A stretch of 64,000 bases of DNA from Igneacidithiobacillus copahuensis (GTDB lineage: Bacteria; Pseudomonadota; Gammaproteobacteria; Acidithiobacillales; Acidithiobacillaceae), in assembly GCF_018854015.1 (NCBI RefSeq), contig NZ_JAAXYO010000165.1, positions 77,561-141,560 of the forward strand, read 5' to 3'. Made by a program: the position numbers and the translations under genes. This document shows positions 25,995 to 33,830 of this stretch, one piece after another (positions within the stretch are counted from its first letter, which is position 1; the number at the start of each line of letters is the position of its first letter). A model generated the notes under the pieces. That model was not told the origin of the DNA and searched no databases. It was given only the letters and a program-made list of their open reading frames with translations.

Positions 25995-27320
25995 ATGGGC
26001 GAGGCGAGCAGCAAAATTATCGTCATCGACGACGACCCGACCGGCTCGCAGACGGTGCACTCCTGTCCCCTGCTCCTGCGCTGGGACGTGCAGACCTTGG
26101 TCGAGGGGCTGGCGGACCCATCACCGCTCTGCTTTATCCTGAGTAACAGTCGAGGGATGACGGCGGCGGAGGCGGCGCGGGTGACGCGGGAAATCGCGGG
26201 GAATCTACGTACGGTGCTGGCGCAAAGCGATGCCGAGGATCCGCCGCCCCTTCTCGTCAGTCGTTCGGACTCTACCCTGCGCGGTCATTATCCCTTGGAA
26301 ACGGATGTGCTGGCCGAGGTCCTCGGGCCTTTCGATGCCCATTTTCTGGTACCCGCCTTTTTTGAGGGCGGCCGGATTACCCGCGATGGCACACACTACG
26401 TACGTCAGAACGGGCGGGAGATCCCCGCGCATGAGACCGAATTTGCCCGCGATTCGGTCTTTGCCTACCAACACAGTTACCTCCCCGATTACGTCGCGGA
26501 AAAGACCCAGGGCCGGATTCCCGCCTCCAGCGTTCAGCGGATCTCCTTGCCGGAACTGCATGCAGGTTGTCTGCCGCGCCTGCTGACTTTGCAGGCCAAT
26601 GCCTGCGTGGTCGTAGATGCCGAAAAACCAGAGGATCTGGCGGCCTTCGCCCGCGACGTCAAACAGGCAGTAATGCAAGGAAAACGCTTTCTCTTTCGCA
26701 GTGCCGCCAGTCTGCTGACGGCGCTCGCTGACTTGCCCCCGCAGCCGGTTCCGCCAGAGGAAATGTACCGCTGGGTGCGCGGTAACCGTCCTGGTCTGAT
26801 CCTGGTTGGCTCACACGTGCGCAAGACGACGGAACAACTGGAACGCCTCTTGGCGGAGCCGGATCTGCAAGGGATCGAGGTGGATGTCGATGTCTGTCAG
26901 GGCGCGGCGGGGGATGCGCAGCTCGCGGAAATCCGGCAACAGGCAGAAGTCATCCACCCCAGCGGCAAGGATATTGTCCTCTACACCAGCCGCGTCGAAC
27001 GCCAGTTTCCGGATCAAGATACGCGCCTTGCCTTTGGGATGGCGGTATCCGCATTCCTGATGCGTGCCTTACAGGCCATGCCTGCAGACCTGGGATTTTT
27101 GATCAGCAAGGGTGGCATTACCTCCAATGACGTGCTGAGCCAGGGGTTGGCCTTGCGTCAGGCCCGGGTTTTGGGACAGATCCTGCCGGGTTGTTCGGTG
27201 CTGCAATGTCCTGCGCAGCATCCGCAGTTTCCCGCACTGCCCGTGGTGATTTTCCCGGGCAATGTCGGCGATGCGGATGCCCTTGCCTTGGCGCGTCGTC
27301 GCCTGCACGGAGAGTCCTGA
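25995..27320 (+). CDS. Four-carbon acid-sugar kinase family protein (DUF1537)
   Basis: About 441 residues from ATG 25995; a GTG at 25989 is possible but overlaps the GGGGCGG ribosome site. The start KIIVIDDDPTGSQTVHSCPLLL and the segments SNSRGMTAAEAARVTREI, SRSDSTLRGHYPLETDVL, KGGITSNDVL and VVIFPGNVGDADALAL are the DUF1537 N- and C-domain signatures. Characterised members phosphorylate 3-oxo-tetronate or D-threonate/erythronate at O4 in catabolic pathways. The exact acid here is unknown. It lies 15 bp after the TPP enzyme and 2 bp before glcD. Confidence 0.88.
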   Translation: MGEASSKIIVIDDDPTGSQTVHSCPLLLRWDVQTLVEGLADPSPLCFILSNSRGMTAAEAARVTREIAGNLRTVLAQSDAEDPPPLLVSRSDSTLRGHYPLETDVLAEVLGPFDAHFLVPAFFEGGRITRDGTHYVRQNGREIPAHETEFARDSVFAYQHSYLPDYVAEKTQGRIPASSVQRISLPELHAGCLPRLLTLQANACVVVDAEKPEDLAAFARDVKQAVMQGKRFLFRSAASLLTALADLPPQPVPPEEMYRWVRGNRPGLILVGSHVRKTTEQLERLLAEPDLQGIEVDVDVCQGAAGDAQLAEIRQQAEVIHPSGKDIVLYTSRVERQFPDQDTRLAFGMAVSAFLMRALQAMPADLGFLISKGGITSNDVLSQGLALRQARVLGQILPGCSVLQCPAQHPQFPALPVVIFPGNVGDADALALARRRLHGES

Positions 27321-27322
27321 GC

Positions 27323-28798
27323 ATGGAAGAGAGCACGCATACTCCGGCAGAGCAGGATTTTTTGCGGGCGCTGGCCGCGGCCCTGCCTGCCGAGCGGGTG
27401 CGCAGTGGCCGGGAATCCTTGCAACCCTACGAGTGTGACGGGCTTTCGGTATTGCGGGAACTGCCCCTGTGCGTGGTTCTGCCGCAGGATCGCGAGGAGG
27501 TACAGACGCTTCTGCGCCTGTGCCGGCAATATCAGATTCCGGTCGTTCCGCGCGGAGCCGGTACCGGGCTCTCCGGGGGTGCGCGGCCGGTGGCGGGCGC
27601 GGTGCTTTTGTCTTTGGCGCGGATGAATCGCATCCTGGATATCGATCTGGAAAATCGGACGGCTCGCGTCCAGCCGGGGGTGCGCAATCTGGCTATCAGC
27701 CAGGCGGTTCGACCTTTTGGCTTCTATTATGCCCCCGATCCCTCTTCGCAGATTGCCTGCAGCATTGGTGGGAATGTGGCGGAAAATTCGGGTGGCGTGC
27801 ATTGTCTCAAGTATGGGCTGACGGTGCATAACGTCCTCGCCTTGGAGGTACTCACTGCCGATGGAGAAGTCCTTCATCTCGGTGGACTGACGCCGGAGGT
27901 GCCCGGCTATGATCTCCTCGCCTTGTTCATCGGTTCCGAAGGGCTACTGGGTATCGTGGTGGAAGTTACCGTACGGCTGCTGCCTGTCCCCGAAAACACC
28001 GTGGTCCTGCTGGCCGCCTTTGCCGAGCTCGGCCTTGCCGCAGATGCCGTCAGTGCTATTATCGCTGCTGGCATCATCCCTGCCGGACTGGAGATGATGG
28101 ATCGCTTGGCCATCCAGGCGGCCGAGGATTTCGTGCATGCCGGCTACCCGCGCGATGCCGCTGCCATTTTGCTCTGTGAACTCGATGGGAGTGCGGAGGA
28201 ATTGGTGGAACGCGTTGCTTTGGTCGAGGAGATTCTGCGCCGCCAAGGGGCGGACAGCATCCGCGTAGCTCGAGATCCGGATACCCGTGCCCTGCTCTGG
28301 AAAGGACGTAAGGCGGCTTTCCCTGCCGTGGGCCGTATGGCGCCGGATTATTACTGTATGGACGGCACCATCCCGCGCGGGCGCCTAGCTGAGGTCCTGG
28401 AGCGGATCGCCCGATGGTCGGAGGAAATCGGGCTCGCAGTAGCGAACGTCTTCCACGCCGGCGATGGCAATCTGCATCCTCTGATTCTCTACGATGCCAA
28501 TGCAGCTGGGCAGATTGCTGCTGCGGAGTCTTTTGGCCAGCGGATCCTTGCCCTGTGTGTGGAGGTAGGCGGCAGCATCACCGGAGAACATGGGGTAGGG
28601 GTGGAGAAATTGGATAGCATGTGTGTACAGTTTTCCGCTGCAGAGCTGGAGACAATGCATCGGATCAAGGGAGCCTTTGATCCCGAAGGACGCCTGAATC
28701 CCGGGAAAGCCGTACCGACCCTGCATCGTTGTGCCGAGTTGGGGGCCATGCATGTGCATGGGGGCGTCCTGCCATTTCCCGAGCTGGAGCGCTTTTGA
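27323..28798 (+). CDS. glcD: Glycolate oxidase subunit GlcD (FAD-linked)
   Basis: 491 residues from ATG 27323, two bases after the kinase stop. The FAD-binding PCMH region is PVVPRGAGTGLSGGARPVAG, with SSQIACSIGGNVAENSGGVHCLKYG; the C-terminal domain has NVFHAGDGNLHPLILYD and GGSITGEHGVGVEKL. GlcD is the catalytic flavoprotein that oxidises glycolate (also D-lactate) to glyoxylate and passes electrons via GlcF to quinone. Together with glcE and glcF it forms a complete GlcDEF set. Confidence 0.94.
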   Translation: MEESTHTPAEQDFLRALAAALPAERVRSGRESLQPYECDGLSVLRELPLCVVLPQDREEVQTLLRLCRQYQIPVVPRGAGTGLSGGARPVAGAVLLSLARMNRILDIDLENRTARVQPGVRNLAISQAVRPFGFYYAPDPSSQIACSIGGNVAENSGGVHCLKYGLTVHNVLALEVLTADGEVLHLGGLTPEVPGYDLLALFIGSEGLLGIVVEVTVRLLPVPENTVVLLAAFAELGLAADAVSAIIAAGIIPAGLEMMDRLAIQAAEDFVHAGYPRDAAAILLCELDGSAEELVERVALVEEILRRQGADSIRVARDPDTRALLWKGRKAAFPAVGRMAPDYYCMDGTIPRGRLAEVLERIARWSEEIGLAVANVFHAGDGNLHPLILYDANAAGQIAAAESFGQRILALCVEVGGSITGEHGVGVEKLDSMCVQFSAAELETMHRIKGAFDPEGRLNPGKAVPTLHRCAELGAMHVHGGVLPFPELERF

Positions 28799-28799
28799 G

Positions 28800-29861
28800 A
28801 TGGATATCACTGGGCGCTTGCAGGAGCAGGTCCAGGATGCCTATGCCGCCCAGCGCCCACTGCGTATTCGTGCAGGTACTACCAAGTCTTTTTATGGTCG
28901 TCCGGTAGACGCCGACGCCGAACTCGATCTGCGCGAACATAGCGGGATTGTCGATTACCAACCGGCGGAGCTTTATGTGACGGTGCGCGCCGGAACTCGG
29001 TTGCGCGAACTGCAGGAAACCCTTGCCGGGCAGAGTCAGACCTTGGCCTTTGAGCCGCCCTGTCATGGCGAAGACTCTACCATTGGTGGGGTTGTCGCCT
29101 GCGGCTTTTCCGGCCCGGCGCGGCCCTACGCCGGTTCCGCGCGCGACCACCTGCTGGGGGTACGAATCCTGGATGGACGCGGGCAAGACCTGCGCTTTGG
29201 CGGGCACGTCATGAAGAACGTGGCGGGCTACGATCTCTCGCGACTGATGGTGGGCGCCCAGGGTAGCCTTGGGGTATTGCTCGAACTCAGTCTCAAGGTC
29301 TTGCCCCTCCCGGCGCGGCACATGACCTTCGTGCAGGAACGCCAAATGGCCGCGGCAATCAAAGAACTGCAGCGTTGGGAGGCCCAGCCGGTCCCCTTGA
29401 GCGCCTCTGCCTGGATGGACGGGCAACTCTATCTGCGCTTTTCTGGCGCGGAGTCCGTCCTTGCCGGTCTACGTGCGTGCGTGGACGGAGATCTTTTCCT
29501 ACCTGACGAAGCCACTCGTTTCTGGGCGCAGCTACGGGATCAACAACTTCCCTTTTTTGCTTCTGGGTCACCCCTGTGGCGTCTGGCGCTGCCAACCGGC
29601 ACTCAGCCCGTACTGTCGGAATTGCCGCAAGTGTTGGAGTGGGGTGGCAGTATCCGTTGGCTGCGCGGCGATGCCAGTGCAGAAGAGATCCGCGCGCAGA
29701 CGGCCAGTCGAAATGGCTATGCCATTCAGTATCGGGGCGAATCAAACTCGCAGCCCTTTCCTCCACTGCCTGAGCCTCTGCGCACCTTGCACGGACGCGT
29801 CAAAGACGCCATGGATCCCCGGCACATTCTCAATCCCGGCCGCCTCTATACGGATTTGTGA
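28800..29861 (+). CDS. glcE: Glycolate oxidase subunit GlcE (FAD-binding)
   Basis: 353 residues from ATG 28800, starting one base after the glcD stop. It carries an FAD-binding domain (LRIRAGTTKSFYGRP, AFEPPCHGEDSTIGGVVACGFSGPARPYAGSARDHLLG and GHVMKNVAGYDLSRLM) and a short C-terminal domain ending DAMDPRHILNPGRLY. These are the markers of GlcE, the second flavin subunit required for glycolate oxidase activity. Confidence 0.93.
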   Translation: MDITGRLQEQVQDAYAAQRPLRIRAGTTKSFYGRPVDADAELDLREHSGIVDYQPAELYVTVRAGTRLRELQETLAGQSQTLAFEPPCHGEDSTIGGVVACGFSGPARPYAGSARDHLLGVRILDGRGQDLRFGGHVMKNVAGYDLSRLMVGAQGSLGVLLELSLKVLPLPARHMTFVQERQMAAAIKELQRWEAQPVPLSASAWMDGQLYLRFSGAESVLAGLRACVDGDLFLPDEATRFWAQLRDQQLPFFASGSPLWRLALPTGTQPVLSELPQVLEWGGSIRWLRGDASAEEIRAQTASRNGYAIQYRGESNSQPFPPLPEPLRTLHGRVKDAMDPRHILNPGRLYTDL

Positions 29862-29869
29862 GGTGAAAA

Positions 29870-31135
29870 ATGCAATGTGAGATCGCCCCGAATTTCCACA
29901 ATGACGAGGATATGGCCGAGGCCGAGGCGATTTTGCGTAGCTGCGTACATTGCGGTTTCTGCACGGCTACCTGTCCCACCTATCAGATCCTGGGCGACGA
30001 GCTCGATGGGCCGCGCGGGCGCATCTATCTCATCAAGGAGTTTCTGGCAGGGGCGCCGACGAGCAGTGAAAGCCTGACCCATCTGGATCGCTGTTTGCTC
30101 TGTCGCGCCTGCGAAACGACCTGTCCCTCCGGTGTGCGTTACGCGCGCCTGGTGGAGATTGGCCGCCGCAATCTGGAGCCGCATCTCGGTCGACCGGCAA
30201 GCGAGCGCCTGCAACGCGCGTTGTTGCGTAGCATCATCCCATATCCACAACGCCTGCGCCCACTCTTGCAGATCGCGCAATGTGTCAAGGTGGTGCTGCG
30301 AGAGGACTGGGCGCGGCAGATTCCGGACTGCCCAGCGCCGACTGCCGCATCGGAACTCGAAGGTTCCAAGCAGCCTCGGGTGCTGTTGCTGGCAGGTTGC
30401 GTGCAAAGTGTCAGCACGCCGGCCACCAATCTGGCGTTGCAGAAGATTCTCGATTACCTGCAAATTCCCTGGCGGGTTCCCGCCACGGCCGGTTGCTGTG
30501 GTGCCCTTAGCCTGCATTTGAGTGCGGAAGAGGAGGCACTCGGCTTCATGCGGCGTAATATCGACGCCTGGTGGCCCTGGATAGAGCAGGGCGCGCAGGC
30601 CATTCTCGTGAGTGCCAGTGGCTGTGGGGCAATGGTCAAGGAATATGGCCAAGCGTTGCAGCATGATCCCGCCTACGCCGAAAAGGCCCGGCGCATTGCC
30701 GAATTGGCTCGTGATCCCGGCGAGTGGCTGCTCGAAGAAAAATTTGAATTTCCCAGCTTTGCTCCCAGCCAGAGGAAGGTAGCCTTTCATTCTCCCTGCT
30801 CGTTGCAGCATGCCCAGAGACTATCTGGAAAAATTGAAATTCTGTTGCAGCGCGTTGGCTATGATCTGGTACCGGTGGCGGACGCCCACCTCTGTTGTGG
30901 TTCGGCTGGCAGTTACTCCCTGTTGCAGCCCGACCTCGCAAAGGAGTTGCGCGAGCGCAAATTGTCCTGCCTGGAGGCAAAAGCGCCCGATTGCATTGCC
31001 ACCGCCAATGTGGGTTGTCAGCTGCACTTACAGCAAGAGGCAGGTGTGCCCGTGCGGCACTGGCTAGAACTGTTGGCCGACGCCTTACCCGAAACGTTGC
31101 GCGCTGGTGAGAGACAGTCGCCCACCCAAGCATAG
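29870..31135 (+). CDS. glcF: Glycolate oxidase iron-sulfur subunit GlcF
   Basis: 421 residues. Two 4Fe-4S motifs are seen near the N-terminus, CVHCGFCTATCPTY and CLLCRACETTCPSGV, followed by two CCG domains (LAGCVQS with ATAGCCGAL, and HSPCSLQHAQRL with HLCCGSAGSYSL). GlcF transfers electrons from the flavin subunits to the quinone pool. Its 3' end overlaps the convergent glycerate kinase gene by 51 bp. Confidence 0.94.
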   Translation: MQCEIAPNFHNDEDMAEAEAILRSCVHCGFCTATCPTYQILGDELDGPRGRIYLIKEFLAGAPTSSESLTHLDRCLLCRACETTCPSGVRYARLVEIGRRNLEPHLGRPASERLQRALLRSIIPYPQRLRPLLQIAQCVKVVLREDWARQIPDCPAPTAASELEGSKQPRVLLLAGCVQSVSTPATNLALQKILDYLQIPWRVPATAGCCGALSLHLSAEEEALGFMRRNIDAWWPWIEQGAQAILVSASGCGAMVKEYGQALQHDPAYAEKARRIAELARDPGEWLLEEKFEFPSFAPSQRKVAFHSPCSLQHAQRLSGKIEILLQRVGYDLVPVADAHLCCGSAGSYSLLQPDLAKELRERKLSCLEAKAPDCIATANVGCQLHLQQEAGVPVRHWLELLADALPETLRAGERQSPTQA

Positions 31136-32251
31136 CAGTGCCGCTGTATTCCGCGCTGTCTCGCGCAAGTGATCGGCTCCCTCCCGGAATAGCTCGGTCT
31201 CTTCTCCCAGGCTAGGGAGACTGGTCAGGACGACGTCGATCCCGATCTCGCGCAAGGCGTCGGTATCGCCGGAGCGGGATCCGGCCAGGACAATCAGCGG
31301 CTTCCCCAGACGCTGGCAGCGTTTGGCGATACCGGCAATCGTCTTACCGTGGGTAGTCTGGGCATCGATGCGGCCTTCCCCGGTGAGGATCAAGTCGGCG
31401 GCGCGGATCTTTTCGTCGAGATTGATGAGATCGGCAATGCTGTCGATGCCAGGGCGCAATCGGGCACCCAGAAAGGCGAGGCAGGCGGCACCCACGCCAC
31501 CGGCGGCACCGCTGCCCGGAATGTGACGGATGTCCCGGCCGATACTGTGCTCAATGCAGTGCGCGAAATTTTTCATACCGCTTTCCAGCACTTCAATCGC
31601 AATCTGGTCGGCTCCCTTTTGTGGACCGAACATCCGCGTCGCGCCGGAGTCTCCCAGCAGGGGGTTGTCGACGTCGCAGATAATCTCTACGCCGCAGTTC
31701 TGCAAACGTTCGTCGAGACGCCCAGCGTCGATGGAACGCACCTGCGCCAGGGCGGCACCGCATGGGGACAGGACTTGCCCATCGCTATCGTAGAAGCGAA
31801 TTCCCAAGGCCGCGAGCAGGCCCATGCCGCCATCATTGCTTGCGCTTCCTCCAATGCCCATCACGATTTTTTGACAACCATGATCGAGCGCGGCACGAAT
31901 CATCTCGCCGGTGCCTGTGCTTGCGGTGCGCAACGGATCTCTCTCCTTGGCATCCAAAAGCAGCAGGCCGCTGGCCCGCGCCATCTCGATGATGGCGGTG
32001 TGACCACCGTCGACGATACCAATGTATGCTTGGATCTCGCGACCAAGTGGATCGTGCACTACGGTCGCGACCCGTGTTCCCGGTAGTACCTGCAAAAGCA
32101 GGTCCAGGGTACCCTCGCCGCCGTCGGCAAGAGGCAAGCGCTGATATTGCCAGTCGGGGAATACGGCAGCAAAACCCGCTTGCATGGCGCTAGCGGCCTC
32201 GCCTGCAGTCAGACTACCCTTGAAATGGTCGGGGACGATCAGCACCTGCAT
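31085..32251 (-). CDS. Glycerate kinase (GlxK/GarK type)
   Basis: 388 residues, normal for the type I glycerate kinase family. The N-terminus MQVLIVPDHFKGSLTAGEAASAMQAGFAAVFPDW, with LPLADGGEGTLDLLL, and the active-site region IVMGIGGSASNDGGMGLLAALGIRFYD are diagnostic. It phosphorylates glycerate to 2-phosphoglycerate. Its position beside glcDEF suggests glycolate/glyoxylate salvage, but glyoxylate carboligase and tartronate semialdehyde reductase are not in the window. It is convergent to glcF and transcribed separately. Confidence 0.92.
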   Translation of the reverse strand: MQVLIVPDHFKGSLTAGEAASAMQAGFAAVFPDWQYQRLPLADGGEGTLDLLLQVLPGTRVATVVHDPLGREIQAYIGIVDGGHTAIIEMARASGLLLLDAKERDPLRTASTGTGEMIRAALDHGCQKIVMGIGGSASNDGGMGLLAALGIRFYDSDGQVLSPCGAALAQVRSIDAGRLDERLQNCGVEIICDVDNPLLGDSGATRMFGPQKGADQIAIEVLESGMKNFAHCIEHSIGRDIRHIPGSGAAGGVGAACLAFLGARLRPGIDSIADLINLDEKIRAADLILTGEGRIDAQTTHGKTIAGIAKRCQRLGKPLIVLAGSRSGDTDALREIGIDVVLTSLPSLGEETELFREGADHLRETARNTAALLCLGGRLSLTSAQRFG

Positions 32252-32523
32252 GATGTTTCCGTTGATGAGGCAGACATATTACCTTGCTAGTGTAGCGCAG
32301 GTGCCCTATCGAAGAGGGGATGGTTGGTCTGCAGTGGCTACGAATCCTTGCAAGCCGAGGCCGAATGACCCAACACGGAATGGACGGTTGTGCAGCGGAG
32401 CAGACTTTGACATCCGTATCAGAAAAACTTATTATCAAGGGACTAAAGTGCTTAGAGATAAGGGCGGCTCAGAATGTCATGCTACGTAGTGGAGCGTTAC
32501 GCTAAAGCGGAAGGGCAGTAGGC

Positions 32524-32754
32524 GTGGCAACGGTTACAAAAATCACGCATCAGGCGCTTGAGCGGGAATCAGCCCATTCTGAGGTTGAATGCACATACGA
32601 CGTCATCACAGACAAGGAAGGCCACCGTTTTCTCCAATTAGATACTTATGGTTCCAAAGGGCGCCAATTAAAGGGAAAAAAGAGCCAAAGCATTCGGCTT
32701 TCTCAGGCAGCTATTGATGAGATTAAGGCAATTATTAAAGAGCATAAATTGTGA
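32524..32754 (+). CDS. Small cassette-type hypothetical protein
   Basis: 76 residues from GTG 32524 (VTKITHQALERESAHSEVEC...). I know similar small proteins (core FLQLDTYGS-x-GR-x-xxGKKSQSI) only as hypothetical genes of accessory DNA. It is soluble with no catalytic motif seen. An attC-like recombination site begins 22 bp after its stop and only a few bases lie between a GTAGGC remnant and the start codon, as in integron gene cassettes. Base composition (about 45% GC) is well below that of the neighbours, supporting transfer. Confidence 0.7.
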   Translation: MATVTKITHQALERESAHSEVECTYDVITDKEGHRFLQLDTYGSKGRQLKGKKSQSIRLSQAAIDEIKAIIKEHKL

Positions 32755-32775
32755 GTCGCTGATTTCCAACCTTGT

Positions 32776-32841
32776 GCTCAACCCGGACGCCCTACATGCC
32801 GCTTCGCGGCATTCCGGTCGCCGGTTAGCTCCGGGTTAGGC
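32776..32841 (+). other. attC-like integron recombination site
   Basis: 66-bp imperfect palindrome. The left end GCTCAAC (32776-32782) fits the R'' consensus RYYYAAC and the right end GTTAGGC (32835-32841) fits R' GTTRRRY. The adjoining bases CCGGA and TCCGG extend the pairing, and the centre ATGCCGCTTCGCGGCAT (32796-32812) is a perfect 7-bp hairpin with a TTC loop like those of antibiotic-resistance cassettes. It follows one small gene and precedes another whose start is 23 bp past R'. No integron integrase is visible in the window. Confidence 0.75.
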
Positions 32842-32864
32842 GTCACAACAGATACGGGAGTTCT

Positions 32865-33323
32865 ATGAAGCTAGCAGAAGCCCTTGTCATCCGTGCGGAT
32901 ACTCAGAAGCAGCTAGAGCAGCTTAAATACCGAATGCTTCGCAACGTGAAGGTTCAGGATGGTGAAAAGCCGGCGGAGAATCCCATCAAGCTAATTGCCG
33001 AATACGAGGCAGCAGCGGCGGAGCTGGGCCGATTGATACGGCAGATCAATATCACCAACTCGAGAGCAACAGTCCTTGGACGTACCATGACGCAAGCGCT
33101 CGCAGAGCGTGACGTGTTGAAGCAGAGACAGGCGATGTATCGAGATCTTGCGGAAGCCGCCACCGTCACTCAGTCAGTGAGCTTTCGATCCGAGATTCGA
33201 TTCAGGAGCTTCGTATCTGTCCCGGAGATTCAGAAGAAGGCTGATATGGCGGCAAAGGAACTGCGAGAACTCGACGCACGAATCCAGGAGGCAAATTGGC
33301 GGATTGATCTCTTAGATTACTGA
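32865..33323 (+). CDS. DIP1984 family protein
   Basis: 152 residues starting MKLAEALVIRADTQKQLEQLKYR. The sequence is predominantly helical with likely coiled coils (EYEAAAAELGRLIRQINITNSRATVL, KKADMAAKELRELDARIQEANWRIDLLDY) and matches the DIP1984/septicolysin-like family as I recall it, which is common in cassettes, plasmids and phage. Function unknown. It starts just after the attC site, so it looks like the second gene of a small cassette array whose own attC is not recognisable. Confidence 0.78.
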   Translation: MKLAEALVIRADTQKQLEQLKYRMLRNVKVQDGEKPAENPIKLIAEYEAAAAELGRLIRQINITNSRATVLGRTMTQALAERDVLKQRQAMYRDLAEAATVTQSVSFRSEIRFRSFVSVPEIQKKADMAAKELRELDARIQEANWRIDLLDY

Positions 33324-33713
33324 GATGCTGGTAGCCAGTATTGGAGGGCGAGCGCTACCCCACCGGCGGGGAAATGCCGGAAGGGTTGGCGCTGGGGCGG
33401 CGCCGCGCGGGTTCGACTCTCGCAAAAGTTACAGAGATGCCCAGGAAGCTCACATTAGCACGGTGTACTATCAACGTTCACGACCGAGTGCTGACTTCAA
33501 GACTGGTGAGGGCGGGTAAGGGGAATCGGCGCGGCTCCGTCGCGCTGTGCGTCTCACCTCAGATGGCTACGTCGATGATGTCTATCCATCCATTCAAGGC
33601 CGGCGGCCTCGAAGCCGCTTAATTCAAACCTGAATAAATCCCAAAGTTGGGGTTGAATGATCTCCCAGTTCTTGCTTTCTCTTGGCCTTTGCCGCTATTC
33701 TCAAGGCTTAGAG
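33324..33713. other. 390-bp non-coding stretch between DIP1984 gene and thiC riboswitch
   Basis: No convincing gene is seen. The first 100 bases contain strong inverted repeats described separately (33352-33423). The rest (33430-33713) has weak frames only, without ribosome sites or recognisable protein. The block from about 33610 is AT-richer and presumably carries the thiC promoter, but no clear -35/-10 pair could be chosen. Confidence 0.5.
33352..33423 (+). ncRNA. Putative structured RNA with tRNA-like T-arm
   Basis: A long hairpin pairs GCGC-ACCC-CCGGC (33352-33367) with GCCGG-GGGT-GCGC (33376-33392) around an 8-base loop. It is followed by a GC-rich linker and a 5-bp stem with a 7-base TTCGACT loop (33407-33423), which is exactly a tRNA T-arm. 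No matching acceptor, D or anticodon arms fit, so it is not a standard tRNA. The upstream GGCGAG (33347-33352) could alternatively pair with CTCGC at 33419-33423 to close a multibranch fold. Function is unknown; it lies directly downstream of the DIP1984 gene. Confidence 0.4.
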
Positions 33714-33792
33714 AACGCTAGGGGCGTCCCGACTGGGGCTGAGAAGTACCCTTGGAACCTGATCCGGTTCAGACCGGCGTAGGGAAGCGGCC
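33714..33792 (+). promoter_or_regulatory. TPP (thi-box) riboswitch upstream of thiC
   Basis: The conserved THI element is clear: CTAGGGGCG near the 5' side, GGGGCTGAGAAGTACCC (33735-33751), CCTTGGAACCTGATCCGGTT and CGTAGGGAAGCG at the 3' side. These include the CUGAGA and ACCUGAU cores that bind the pyrimidine and pyrophosphate of thiamine pyrophosphate. It ends about 40 bases before the thiC start and would repress thiC when TPP is plentiful. Confidence 0.95.
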
Positions 33793-33830
33793 AATTCCTG
33801 GCGTTCGCGGATTGCAAAAGGAGCAACGCC

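Noticed and set aside
32252..32523. Search for an attI site or integron integrase left of the cassette genes
   Set aside because: Only a weak GTAGGC remnant at the cassette boundary was found; no integrase frame or paired R'' element.
33352..33423. A complete tRNA gene
   Set aside because: The T-arm is perfect but acceptor, D and anticodon arms cannot be drawn, so it was kept only as a putative structured RNA.
33341..33622. Possible 93-codon gene after the DIP1984 gene
   Set aside because: TTG start, no ribosome site, and the first part is better explained by the strong inverted repeats of a structured RNA.
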